Below, piece after piece: positions 1 to 6,988 of a stretch of 17,117 nucleotides of DNA. Made by a program: the position numbers and the translations under genes. The notes below the pieces were generated by a model. The model searched no databases. It was not told where the DNA came from and saw only the letters and a program-made list of their open reading frames with translations. Source of the DNA: Lentisphaeria bacterium (lineage in GTDB: Bacteria > Verrucomicrobiota > Lentisphaeria > Oligosphaerales > Oligosphaeraceae); the NCBI GenBank assembly GCA_016303095.1, contig JAEDMH010000043.1, positions 1 to 17,117 on the forward strand, written 5' to 3'. Each line of letters begins with the position of its first letter. Within the stretch, counting starts at the first letter, position 1.

Positions 1-436
1 GCCGGGCGTTCCGTGTGCTCTGTGTTGAAGCGGCAGCGCCCCTTTGTGGCTTCTGTTCCCCCCCGGGGATTTCGTGTTCTCTCGTTCCTGGAAGAAATTT
101 CTCCTGGCAGAGGCATATCCAGACCCTTTAGGACAAATCTGCACAAAAGGCGACATTCTCTTTTGGGAGCAGCGTTTTGGGGACGATAAATTTCCTGTTT
201 GTCGTTGGATAAACTGTCTGTTGGGGGTTATCTTACGGCTATTCTTGTTTTTCCTGCATGGCCTTTCCCGGGGTGGAATCGTTCGGGTTCGCCTCCGATT
301 CCCAAGCCGAAGGGAGGTCGTGCCAGGGAAGGAAGTTTTTTCAACCCAGGGGATTTTCCCCAGTGTCCCTGCCGGTTTTTCCGGGTCGGGGACCCTTTTT
401 CCCTCCAACCCCAACCCAAACCAAGGAATTTAAGAA
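1..436. other. Non-coding region upstream of the first gene
   Basis: I find no convincing gene here. The open frames begin at non-ATG codons without a ribosome binding site and translate to Pro/Gly/Arg-rich sequence typical of chance frames. The base composition is more T-rich than the coding parts. It holds several inverted repeats: a 7-bp stem GGAATCG/CGATTCC (275-281 with 296-302), a short GGGGA-TTT-TCCCC dyad (349-361) and a terminator-like hairpin with a T run (365-400). The upstream neighbour lies outside the window. A weak sigma-70-like pair (TTGGAT at 205, TATCTT at 229, 18-base spacing) is possible but not persuasive. Confidence 0.6.
365..400 (+). terminator. Terminator-like hairpin, possible attenuator, before the first gene
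   Basis: GTCCC (365-369) and CCGG (372-375) can pair with CCGG (381-384) and GGGAC (389-393). Alternatively GGGTC (383-387) pairs with GACCC (391-395) around a GGG loop. Either fold is followed directly by five T (396-400). It ends 36 bases before the start codon at 437, so it may be an attenuator in this gene's leader or the end of an upstream transcript. The T run is short, so confidence is modest. Confidence 0.35.
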
Positions 437-1252
437 ATGGATCTTAAGTGGATTCTTGTCATGGTCGTCGGCTTCATTGCCGCCATGGTCGGCATGAACA
501 AGCAGAAGGCCGGTGTCGCCTGGGGTCAGATTTTGGCCATTGTGGGTGCTCTCGTCGCCGTGGCGGGCGCCGCCATGAACCTGACCGGCTTCTTCCGGGC
601 GGGCACCCAGAGCCGGGAGCGGGAAGCCCGCTACATGTATCTCCAATCCAGACTTCTGGCGGATCAGCTGAAGAAGGACACCAATGCCAAGAAGGTGGTG
701 GTGATCTGCGATTCCAGCCTTTTCCTGGACGAGTGGGGCGATCCCCTGGACAAGCCCCGGGAAAGCCCCTGGCTGGACGGCGTGAAGGACGCCTTCAAGG
801 GCGCCGAGGTGATTCCCGTCTACAAGAAGTTCAAGATCAAGAAGCCGGCCAACGAGCAGGCGGGCATGATGATGCCCCCTCCCATGGCTTTCGGCATGAT
901 GTCCGGCGCCGACTGGAAGAAGATTGTGGATGAGGTGAAGAAGGCGAAGCCCGATGTCATCGTGAACATTCACACCTTCCCCCAGGAGGGCAAGCTTCCC
1001 GCCGCCCTGGCTTTGCTGAAGGGCTACAAGATCGGCTTCCTGAACTCCTGCTCCAACGACGAGTTGCGTTTCGCCTTCAAGGATGGCGGAAAGGCCATGG
1101 CCGAGGTGCTGGCGGTGGTGATGACCAAGAGCGACGCCGTCTACGACGAGACCATCCCCTCCAACGACAAGAAGGCCTTTGCCCGCCGCTTCGTCCTGGT
1201 CACCAAGGACAACTACGAGGCTGGCATGAAGGAGGCCAACGGAGGACGGTAG
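437..1252 (+). CDS. Membrane-anchored protein of unknown function with a Rossmann-like soluble domain
   Basis: I do not recognise this 271-residue protein. Two hydrophobic helices lie at about residues 5-20 and 28-53, separated by a short NKQK turn, so both termini should be on the same side of the membrane. After a charged stretch (57-82, many Arg/Lys/Glu) comes an alpha/beta domain: strand KKVVVICD (85-92), helix, strand EVIPVY (124-129), helix, strand DVIVNIHT (173-180), helix, strand KIGFLN (198-203). This order resembles a Rossmann or periplasmic-binding-protein half. A Met/Pro-rich loop, GMMMPPPMAFGMM (143-155), interrupts it. The start is supported by AAGGAA at 425-430. Lysine is mostly AAG and codon choice is strongly biased, which may mean high expression. 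It is monocistronic, between the hairpin at 365-400 and the terminator at 1328-1364. No catalytic motif is evident and topology cannot be fixed from charge alone. Confidence 0.85.
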   Translation: MDLKWILVMVVGFIAAMVGMNKQKAGVAWGQILAIVGALVAVAGAAMNLTGFFRAGTQSREREARYMYLQSRLLADQLKKDTNAKKVVVICDSSLFLDEWGDPLDKPRESPWLDGVKDAFKGAEVIPVYKKFKIKKPANEQAGMMMPPPMAFGMMSGADWKKIVDEVKKAKPDVIVNIHTFPQEGKLPAALALLKGYKIGFLNSCSNDELRFAFKDGGKAMAEVLAVVMTKSDAVYDETIPSNDKKAFARRFVLVTKDNYEAGMKEANGGR

Positions 1253-1261
1253 TTCTTCTCC

Positions 1262-1312
1262 GGAGGGGGAAGAGGAGAGACCTTCTCCCTTCCCTCCCCT
1301 CTCTTTCTCCTC
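1262..1312 (+). other. Polypurine run switching to polypyrimidine run
   Basis: A 19-base all-purine run (1262-1280) is followed without a break by a 32-base all-pyrimidine run (1281-1312). GAGGAGA (1272-1278) can pair with TCTCCTC (1306-1312), so the region may fold back on itself. It lies between the stop codon at 1252 and the terminator stem, in the 3' untranslated region. Confidence 0.6.
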
Positions 1313-1327
1313 ATCTGCACAGGACAC

Positions 1328-1364
1328 GGCGGTCGGCGGCATTGCCTGCCGACCGCCTTTTTTT
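1328..1364 (+). terminator. Strong intrinsic terminator
   Basis: A perfect 10-bp GC-rich stem, GGCGGTCGGC (1328-1337) with GCCGACCGCC (1348-1357), a 10-base loop and seven T (1358-1364). It closes the gene ending at 1252. The next gene starts 26 bases after the T run. Confidence 0.92.
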
Positions 1365-1390
1365 GTGACCCCATCCCCCCCTCCCATCCC

Positions 1391-1843
1391 ATGATCCACG
1401 ATACCCTGGAGAATTTCTCCCGCTATCTCCCCCTCCACCCCCGCTTTGCCAAGGTGGCCGATTTCCTTCGCACCACGGATTTGCGCACCCTGCCCCAGGG
1501 ACGGGTGGACATTCTTCCCGACGGAGAGATCTTCGCCAATGTCCAATGCCCCCGCAGCCGCACGCCTGAGGCGACGCCGTTGGAGTATCATCGGAAATAC
1601 ATCGATGTCCAGATTCCCTTGGCGGAGGCGGAGGTCATGGGCTGGCTTCCCCTGTCCAAGGTTCCCGAGAGCCTGCGCTACAACCCGGAGACCGATGCCG
1701 CCCTGGGGCCCGCTCCCCACACCAGCCGTCCCACCGTCCTTCCTGGGGAGTTCACCATCTTCTTCCCCCAGGATGCCCACGCCCCCTGCATAGGGGACGG
1801 GCGGGAGATGGCGAAGATCATCATCAAGGTGCTAGCGGATTGA
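1391..1843 (+). CDS. YhcH/YjgK/YiaL family protein (DUF386)
   Basis: The 150-residue protein matches the YhcH/YjgK/YiaL family, which includes the beta subunit EbgC of evolved beta-galactosidase. These are single-domain cupin-like proteins of about 150 residues, often near sugar-acid or sialic-acid genes, with a poorly defined role in handling free sugars. Visible family signatures are EYHRKYIDVQ (65-74), with Glu65, His67, Asp72 and Gln74 as likely metal or substrate ligands, and FTIFFPQDAHAPCI (121-134) with His130 near the C terminus. Length is normal and there is no signal peptide, so it should be cytoplasmic. The start has no Shine-Dalgarno sequence; the preceding 20 bases are almost entirely C and T. 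The coaX gene follows 16 bases later, so the two are probably co-transcribed although their functions are not obviously related. No sugar operon surrounds it. Confidence 0.87.
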   Translation: MIHDTLENFSRYLPLHPRFAKVADFLRTTDLRTLPQGRVDILPDGEIFANVQCPRSRTPEATPLEYHRKYIDVQIPLAEAEVMGWLPLSKVPESLRYNPETDAALGPAPHTSRPTVLPGEFTIFFPQDAHAPCIGDGREMAKIIIKVLAD

Positions 1844-1859
1844 CCCTGGATTCCGGCGC

Positions 1860-2600
1860 ATGACCACCCTGTTTCTCAATGTGGGCAACACCCGCGTGGC
1901 CGTGGGCGAAGGCCTTCCGGGAACCCCGGAATTCCAGGTGGAATACTTTCCCACAGAGCACTTCCTGGAACAATGGGCGCCCCCCTGCCGGGAGCTGACC
2001 TCCTGGCGTGCCTACGGCGCCTGCGTGGTTCCCCCTATCGCCCGGGCCTTGGATGCCCAATTTCCCGGAGGCTTCCACTGGATCTCCCCCCAGGATTTCC
2101 CCCAGCTGGATCTTTCCCTCTATCCCCCAGGACGCCTGGGAGCGGACCGGCTGGCCAATCTGGCGGCCGCCCAGGCCCTGGCTCCCGGGGAGGCGGTGAT
2201 GGTGGTGGATTGCGGCACCGCCCTGAATTCCGTCTGCCTCTCCCCCCAGGGAAAGTTCCTGGGAGGCGTCATTCTTCCAGGACGGGAAACCGCCCTGGCC
2301 TCCTTGGGACGCAACACCGCCCAACTCCCGGAATTCGCCGTCTCCGCCGCCCATGACTTCAATCCCCTGGGCACGGATTCGGAAACCGCCATCCGCAATG
2401 GCGTGGATCTGGGCATCCTGGGGGCCGTGGAGAAGATCGTGCGCTCTACCCGGGAAACCGCGGCCATGGCCCAATGCCGCCTCTGGTTCACGGGAGGGGA
2501 TGCCCCCTTCTTTGTAGAATATCTCCCCCGGGAACTCCAGGCGGAACTTCCCCCCCTCCCTCTCACTCTCTACGGCATTTCCCTGGCCGCAAAACCCTAG
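1860..2600 (+). CDS. coaX: Type III pantothenate kinase, divergent
   Basis: CoaX phosphorylates pantothenate with ATP, the first step of coenzyme A synthesis; the type III family belongs to the ASKHA superfamily and acts in the cytoplasm. At 246 residues it is of usual length. Seen: an N-terminal phosphate-loop motif NVGNTRV (7-13); GADRLAN (94-100), which carries the family's catalytic Asp (Asp96) and the Arg linked to pantothenate binding; VVDCGTAL (115-122), the second ATP-binding motif; GKFLGGVILPG (131-141); AIRNGVDLG (177-185) and LWFTGGDA (208-215). Two departures stand out. The first motif normally reads D-x-G-N-T, but here the Asp is Asn7 (codon AAT), and the Thr usually found after DxGTAx is Asn123. 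The fold assignment is secure and activity less so. There is no clear Shine-Dalgarno sequence at the start. It ends 73 bases from the convergent dehydrogenase gene. Confidence 0.88.
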   Translation: MTTLFLNVGNTRVAVGEGLPGTPEFQVEYFPTEHFLEQWAPPCRELTSWRAYGACVVPPIARALDAQFPGGFHWISPQDFPQLDLSLYPPGRLGADRLANLAAAQALAPGEAVMVVDCGTALNSVCLSPQGKFLGGVILPGRETALASLGRNTAQLPEFAVSAAHDFNPLGTDSETAIRNGVDLGILGAVEKIVRSTRETAAMAQCRLWFTGGDAPFFVEYLPRELQAELPPLPLTLYGISLAAKP

Positions 2601-2633
2601 CCCCCCCTTGGTTTATCGTAATTTGGATTAACT

Positions 2634-2662
2634 TCTAGAAATCTAGAAATCTAGAAATCTAG
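2634..2662. repeat. 8-bp tandem repeat TCTAGAAA, 3.6 copies, CTAG-rich
   Basis: Units at 2634-2641, 2642-2649 and 2650-2657 are identical, followed by a partial TCTAG (2658-2662). Each junction contains CTAGA-AA-TCTAG, an imperfect dyad, so hairpins can form on either strand. It is AT-rich in a GC-rich neighbourhood and sits in the 73-base gap between the convergent coaX and dehydrogenase genes, where a terminator would be expected. No T run follows, so it is not a textbook intrinsic terminator. Confidence 0.9.
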
Positions 2663-2673
2663 GGGTGTATTCC

Positions 2674-3939
2674 TTATGCCAGGCGGGGCATTTTTTCCAG
2701 GATGATGCGTTCCGCCTCCAGGTTCCAGAGTCCATTATGGCGTTTGCAGGCCTCGTCCAATTCGGCGAAGACGGGGTTTGTTTTTCCCTTTTCGGCGAAG
2801 TCGGCGATGGCGGTGAGGGGGAAATCCTGGTGGGTGTAGATCAGTTTCTTTCCGCCCTTGATGCTGGGGAGATTGAGGGTGGTTTCCCCGGCGGCGGTCA
2901 AGCCTCCCACATGAGTAATCATGATGGCGGGGTTGAGGACGCCTTCGCCCATCAGCTTCAGGGCTTCCCGGATGTCATCGGTATTTCCGCCGCTGGTGCC
3001 CACGATATGGGTGCCGGAGTAGTGGACATTGTAGAAATTCAGTTTGGCGGAGAACTTGGGATCCATGGGGCCGGCGAAGAAGTTCATGCATCCTCCCTTG
3101 GCCAGGATGGCGTCCCCCTGTTCCACCAGAGGCGCCACGGGGGCCATGACGAAGACATCGTCGTATCCGGTGCCTTGGGAGAGGGCCATCAGATCCTCGG
3201 TGGCGGTGGGGGAGGAGGTGTTCTGATAGACCAGCTTCACCCCGTGGGCGGCGGCATCCTCCACCGTCAGCACAGAGGCCGCCCGATCCAGCCGGGCCTG
3301 GTCAATATCGGTGACCACCACCAGAGAGGGAGCCATGGGGCCGTGGACCAGATAATCGATGAGTCCCAGTCCCATGGGGCCGGCGGAGGCGATGCAGGCG
3401 CACTTTCCGCCCTTCTTGACCCCCATGGTATGGTGATAGGAGCCCGGGGTTTCCATGCGGTATTGGGCGTGGCAGGCCCCCACCAGGCAGCTCATAGGCT
3501 CCGAGAGGGAAGCCATGAAGAACGCCTCGCCGGTGTATTTCAGGAGGCAGTCCATTTCCATCACGCAGGAGGGGATGCGAATGAAGGTAGAATCTCCGCC
3601 GATGGTGGGGAAAGAATATCCGGGGGCGTCCAGGGAGCCCTTGTAGTTCAGGGCGGGCTGGATGCCGAAGCGCTCTCCGGGCTGGAACTTGTCCTGCCAC
3701 TTCTTGCCCACCTGGCGGATGATGCCGCAGAATTCGTGGCCCACGATGACGGGATTGGTGGCGCAGTCCTTGGGGACCCGCTTATGGCCCGCTCCCTGTT
3801 CCGCCGCTTTGAAGGAGGACATGCAGATGGAATCGCAGACCACTTCGGCGATGATGCCATCGTCGCCGCATTCCGGCAGCTCGAAGGATTCCAGTCGGAG
3901 GTCATTCACGCCATAGAGGCGGAGGGCGGTGGTTTTCAT
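2674..3939 (-). CDS. Zinc-type alcohol dehydrogenase, SorE-like (L-sorbose-1-phosphate reductase family)
   Basis: A 421-residue medium-chain dehydrogenase. Its sequence (MKTTALRLYGVNDLRLE start, SICMSSFKAA, PVIVGHEFCG, QPALNYKGSLDAPGYSF) resembles SorE-type enzymes, which reduce L-sorbose 1-phosphate to glucitol 6-phosphate with NAD(P)H. Likely catalytic-zinc ligands are Cys39, His68 and Glu69 (GHE), with Glu147 in SEPMSC. The four-Cys structural-zinc lobe of classical alcohol dehydrogenases is not visible. The nucleotide-binding segment is ASAGPMGLGLIDY (184-196), then VVVTDIDQARL with Asp211, which favours NAD over NADP. AGGAG lies 11 bases before the ATG (complement of 3951-3955). The small lipoprotein gene lies 57 bases upstream on the same strand. 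No transporter, kinase or phosphotransferase gene for a sugar is nearby, so the true substrate, some polyol or sugar phosphate, is open. Confidence 0.87.
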   Translation of the reverse strand: MKTTALRLYGVNDLRLESFELPECGDDGIIAEVVCDSICMSSFKAAEQGAGHKRVPKDCATNPVIVGHEFCGIIRQVGKKWQDKFQPGERFGIQPALNYKGSLDAPGYSFPTIGGDSTFIRIPSCVMEMDCLLKYTGEAFFMASLSEPMSCLVGACHAQYRMETPGSYHHTMGVKKGGKCACIASAGPMGLGLIDYLVHGPMAPSLVVVTDIDQARLDRAASVLTVEDAAAHGVKLVYQNTSSPTATEDLMALSQGTGYDDVFVMAPVAPLVEQGDAILAKGGCMNFFAGPMDPKFSAKLNFYNVHYSGTHIVGTSGGNTDDIREALKLMGEGVLNPAIMITHVGGLTAAGETTLNLPSIKGGKKLIYTHQDFPLTAIADFAEKGKTNPVFAELDEACKRHNGLWNLEAERIILEKMPRLA

Positions 3940-3996
3940 GGGGGCGTATTCTCCTGAATGATGTGTTTTGAGGGAAGAGAGAGAAAAATGGGGGGA

Positions 3997-4224
3997 TCAG
4001 GGCATTTCCTGGAGGGCGTCTTCCAGCTGGCGGTTATGCTCCTCGTTGAGATTTTGGATCTTCTCCTTGCTCTTGTTGTAGGTGCGCCCCACCGTGCCGC
4101 CGTAGTCCAAGGTCTCTTTCACCCCGTCCGTGACAGGGGGCTTGCCGGAGTCGGATTTGCCGCAGGAGGGGAGGGAACCCAGGAGAAGGGCGCCCAGAAG
4201 AATGGCCATCAGGGATTTCAGCAT
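3997..4224 (-). CDS. Small lipoprotein of unknown function
   Basis: A 75-residue protein with a lipoprotein signal: start MLKSL, hydrophobic AILLGALLLG (7-16), then lipobox L-P-S-C with Cys21 as the acylation site and Gly at +2. The mature part is only about 55 residues: a Lys/Ser/Pro-rich linker followed by a charged, probably helical stretch (about 47-72, YNKSKEKIQNLNEEHNRQLE). The start at 4224 is chosen because AAAAGGAG sits 6 bases upstream and because it places the signal peptide at the N terminus. The frame is open further upstream, and another ATG at 4332 with GGAGG before it would add 36 residues ahead of the hydrophobic core, which is less likely. I do not recognise a family. It precedes the dehydrogenase gene by 57 bases on the same strand and may share its transcript. 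Confidence 0.8.
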   Translation of the reverse strand: MLKSLMAILLGALLLGSLPSCGKSDSGKPPVTDGVKETLDYGGTVGRTYNKSKEKIQNLNEEHNRQLEDALQEMP

Positions 4225-4822
4225 GGAAAACTCCTTTTGCAGAACAGAGAGCGGGAAAAGCGCAGACCAGGGGGAGAAGCGGAGGAAATCCTCTGCCTCC
4301 CCTAGGCCCAAAACGGGACTAATGTAACCCATGAAGCCTCCTCCGCTTGCCTGAAAACACCCGGCGGTCCCCCCAGGTTCCCGGCGGAGTTTTCCCCCAG
4401 TCCCGCCCTTGCTTCCTTCGGGATGGCTCCCTCTTTCCTTGCATGCGACTCTGAGGCTCCCGCTCTCCCTGCCCCAGGAAATGTCTCTCGTGAAAGGGGG
4501 CAAGAAACGAGGAAATCCCCTCATGTTTCCGGCATCCAGGAGAAGTTCTTTTCTGCCCTCCACCCAGAAATGGGGAGGGAGAGTAGATTATGCCGATTTT
4601 CGGCCCATCTGGACCAGGGAGACGAGAAGGGGAAAGGCATATCCCCTTGTGGCCTCCGGTTAATACAACTCCTTGACGCCGTTGTACATCCTTATTTGCT
4701 CGGAAGGGAAAATCTTTTCCCGCCCGTCCTTCTGCCCTTCTTCTGACGTTTCGGGATGACAGGGAAGCAAGGAGAGGAGGTTCCTTCGGCCAAGGAACCA
4801 CCATCCACCGGCAAGGAGCACC
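4225..4822. other. Divergent intergenic region, leader of uraA
   Basis: This 598-base gap separates the minus-strand lipoprotein from uraA. Open frames inside it have no family likeness and look like chance. It should hold promoters for both directions, but I find no convincing -35/-10 pair. The right half is rich in short inverted repeats: GCCGA/TCGGC (4592-4604), AAGGGGA/TCCCCTT (4627-4648), TACAAC/GTTGTA (4664-4686), GGGAAAA/TTTTCCC (4706-4721) and GGTTCCTT/AAGGAACC (4779-4799). CAAGGAG occurs twice (4768-4774 and 4812-4818, the second being the uraA ribosome binding site), and its exact complement CTCCTTG lies at 4669-4675. Confidence 0.6.
4779..4799 (+). promoter_or_regulatory. Hairpin just upstream of the uraA ribosome binding site
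   Basis: A perfect 8-bp stem, GGTTCCTT (4779-4786) with AAGGAACC (4792-4799), and a CGGCC loop. It ends 13 bases before the uraA Shine-Dalgarno AAGGAG (4813-4818). No T run follows, so it is not a terminator. A role in translation control or mRNA stability is inferred from position only. Confidence 0.45.
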
Positions 4823-6139
4823 ATGGCGCAAACGAAGTTTCTTGGGTACGAGGCGAAAGAATATCTACTGGGCGTGCAGCATCTTTTGGCCATGTTTGGC
4901 TCCACGGTGCTGGTGCCCCTCATCACCGGCATTTCCCCGGCGGTAGCCCTCTTCACCGCAGGAATCGGCACCCTGGTCTTCCACGCCATCACCGGGGGAA
5001 AGGTGCCTGTCTTCCTGGGTTCCTCCTTCGCCTTCATCGCCGCCCTCTGCACCGTCATCCAGGACAAGGGGATTCCCTACGCCCAGGGAGGCATCATGGC
5101 GGCGGGCGCCGTCTACTTCCTCTTCGCCCTTCTGGCCTACCTTGTGGGCAGCCAGCGGATCCGTTCCCTCTTCCCGCCGGCGGTCACAGGCCCCATCATT
5201 ATCATCATCGGCCTGAGCCTGGCAGGCGTGGGCATTTGCGACTCCCTGGGGTTCCTCATTGGCAACCCCAGCACCTATGTCTTCAACAAGGCCACCCTGC
5301 TGAACGCCGTCATCGCCATCATCACCTTCACCTGCATGGCGGAGGCCATGAACGTCACCCGGGGAATGTTGAAACTCATCCCCATCCTCCTGGGCATTGC
5401 CGCCGGCTACCTCTTCTGCGTCATCCTGGACTGCCTGGGACTGTACATCATGGACTTCAGCGCTATCCAGCAGGCCACCTGGCTGAACGTCCCCTACCAG
5501 AACGGCTTCCTTTCCCTGCCCAAGTTTGACCTCACCGCCATGGTCACCATCGCCCCCGTGGCCTTGGTGACCTTCATGGAGCATATTGGAGACATCACCA
5601 CCAACGGCGCCGTGGTGGGCAAGGACTTCTTCCATTCTCCCGGTCTCCACCGCACCCTCCTGGGCGATGGCGTGGCCACCATGGTGGCCGGCTTCTTCGG
5701 CGGCCCCGCCAACACCACCTATTCGGAGAACACGGGCGTGCTGGCCACCACCCAGAACTACAATCCCTCCATTCTCCGCCTCGCCGCCGTCTTCGCCATC
5801 TTTCTGGGATGCATTGGCAAATTTGGGGCCATCCTTCTCACCATTCCCGGCCCGGTGAAAGGCGGCGTGGAGCTTATGCTCTTCGGCATGATTGCCGCCA
5901 TTGGCATCCGCACCATCGCTGAATCCAAGTTGGACATGACCAACAACCGGAACCTCTCCGTGATGGCGGGCACCTTCTGCACGGGCCTGGGCCTGAATGC
6001 CATCGGGGGCATCAATCTCACCTTCCACGGCATCAACCTGAACATCTCCGCCCTCTTCGTGGCCACGGTGGTGGGCGTCCTCCTGAACCTCTTCCTCCCC
6101 GGCCCCCGGAACACCAAAGTCGCCGAAGAGAAGAAATAG
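4823..6139 (+). CDS. uraA: Uracil:proton symporter, NCS2 family
   Basis: UraA imports uracil with protons across the inner membrane. The 438-residue protein has the NCS2 pattern of about 14 hydrophobic segments. Seen: LLGVQHLLAMFGSTVLVPL near the N terminus; GKVPVFLGSSFAFIAAL in helix 3; EHIGDITTNG with Glu253; and GGPANTTYSENTGV with Glu302. These two Glu residues are 49 apart, exactly as the uracil-binding Glu241 and Glu290 of E. coli UraA. Length is typical (E. coli 429). The start has AAGGAG at 4813-4818, 4 bases before ATG. The upp gene, encoding the enzyme that traps imported uracil as UMP, follows after 43 bases, which fixes the substrate assignment. Regulation may involve the hairpin-rich leader. 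The intergenic gap to upp contains two 8-C runs. Confidence 0.95.
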   Translation: MAQTKFLGYEAKEYLLGVQHLLAMFGSTVLVPLITGISPAVALFTAGIGTLVFHAITGGKVPVFLGSSFAFIAALCTVIQDKGIPYAQGGIMAAGAVYFLFALLAYLVGSQRIRSLFPPAVTGPIIIIIGLSLAGVGICDSLGFLIGNPSTYVFNKATLLNAVIAIITFTCMAEAMNVTRGMLKLIPILLGIAAGYLFCVILDCLGLYIMDFSAIQQATWLNVPYQNGFLSLPKFDLTAMVTIAPVALVTFMEHIGDITTNGAVVGKDFFHSPGLHRTLLGDGVATMVAGFFGGPANTTYSENTGVLATTQNYNPSILRLAAVFAIFLGCIGKFGAILLTIPGPVKGGVELMLFGMIAAIGIRTIAESKLDMTNNRNLSVMAGTFCTGLGLNAIGGINLTFHGINLNISALFVATVVGVLLNLFLPGPRNTKVAEEKK

Positions 6140-6182
6140 CCCCCCCCTTTTCCCATCCCCCCCCTGGCAAGGAGACCCCAAG

Positions 6183-6815
6183 ATGCACTCCGAGAAGCTC
6201 CATATCATGAACCATCCCCTCATCTCCCACAAAATCTCCATGTTGAGACGTGTGGAGACAGACACCAGGGACTTCCGGGCTTTGGTCAGCGAAATCGGCC
6301 ATCTCATGGGCTATGAGGCCACCCGGGATCTTCCCCTGGTGGAGACGGAAATCGACACCCCCCTGGCCCACACTAGGGGAAAGGCCCTTCCCCACCAGGT
6401 CTGCCTGGTTCCCATCCTCCGGGCAGGTCTGGGCATGGTGGATGCCATGCTCACCCTCATCCCCGCCGCCCGGGTGGGACACATCGGACTTTACCGAGAT
6501 CCCAAGACCCTGAAACCTGTGGAATACTACTGCAAACTTCCCCCCGATGTGGCCCAACGCATCGTCCTGGTCCTGGATCCCATGCTGGCCACGGGAGGGA
6601 GCGCCGCCGCCGCCATCAGCTTCCTGAAAGCCCGGGGCGCCTCCCATATCAAGATGGTGAACATCATCGGCGCTCCGGAGGGAGTGGAGGTGGTCCAGCG
6701 GGAACACCCGGATGTGGATATCTACCTGGGAAGCCTGGATGAAAAACTGAACGACCACGGCTACATCCTGCCTGGCCTGGGAGACGCCGGAGACCGCCTC
6801 TTCGGCACTCTCTAA
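6183..6815 (+). CDS. upp: Uracil phosphoribosyltransferase
   Basis: Upp converts uracil and PRPP to UMP and pyrophosphate in pyrimidine salvage, in the cytosol. The 210-residue protein is of standard length. Seen: HPLISHKISMLR (11-22) at the N terminus, YEATRDLP (44-51), VPILRAGLGM (76-85), the PRPP loop VLDPMLATGGSA (130-141) with Asp132, and the uracil-recognition tail YILPGLGDAGDRLFGT (194-209). The ATG at 6183 is supported by AAGGAG (6169-6174) with an 8-base spacer; a second in-frame ATG at 6207 would leave only two residues before the conserved HPL and has no ribosome binding site. It is the second gene of the uraA-upp pair. No terminator follows, so transcription may continue into the proS leader. 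Confidence 0.96.
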   Translation: MHSEKLHIMNHPLISHKISMLRRVETDTRDFRALVSEIGHLMGYEATRDLPLVETEIDTPLAHTRGKALPHQVCLVPILRAGLGMVDAMLTLIPAARVGHIGLYRDPKTLKPVEYYCKLPPDVAQRIVLVLDPMLATGGSAAAAISFLKARGASHIKMVNIIGAPEGVEVVQREHPDVDIYLGSLDEKLNDHGYILPGLGDAGDRLFGTL

Positions 6816-6887
6816 CTCCCTGCCTGCCTACGCCCAGGGCCACGAAACCCCAGGGGCTTCCGGCCCATGACGACATCCCGAAAAAGA

Positions 6888-6911
6888 GGCGGGACATGCC
6901 CGTGTCTCGCC
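6888..6911 (+). promoter_or_regulatory. 9-bp hairpin in the proS leader
   Basis: GGCGGGACA (6888-6896) pairs with TGTCTCGCC (6903-6911), eight Watson-Crick pairs and one G-U wobble, around a six-base loop TGCCCG. It is followed immediately by the weaker CCCGA/TCGGG hairpin (6912-6931). The function is unknown; it is listed because it is the first stable element of the leader. Confidence 0.5.
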
Positions 6912-6988
6912 CCCGAATTCTATTCCTCGGGAAAGAGTGTTCTCCCCGGCGCGAACCTCTCCGCCCCCCCCGGGGACGGGAGGCCAGG

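Noticed and set aside
44..433. 129-codon open frame upstream of the first gene
   Set aside because: Starts at TTG without a ribosome binding site, has a composition unlike the neighbours, and overlaps other equally open frames.
2665..3957. 430-codon plus-strand frame opposite the dehydrogenase
   Set aside because: Low-complexity Gly/His/Ala translation without a ribosome binding site; the minus-strand dehydrogenase is clearly the real gene.
4670..4700. Promoter with TTGACG at 4673-4678 for uraA
   Set aside because: No acceptable -10 box at 16-18 bases; the nearest AT-rich hexamer is 13 bases away.
4319..4831. Open frames on both strands in the uraA upstream region
   Set aside because: Arg/Pro/Ser-rich chance frames without family likeness; some overlap the uraA start.
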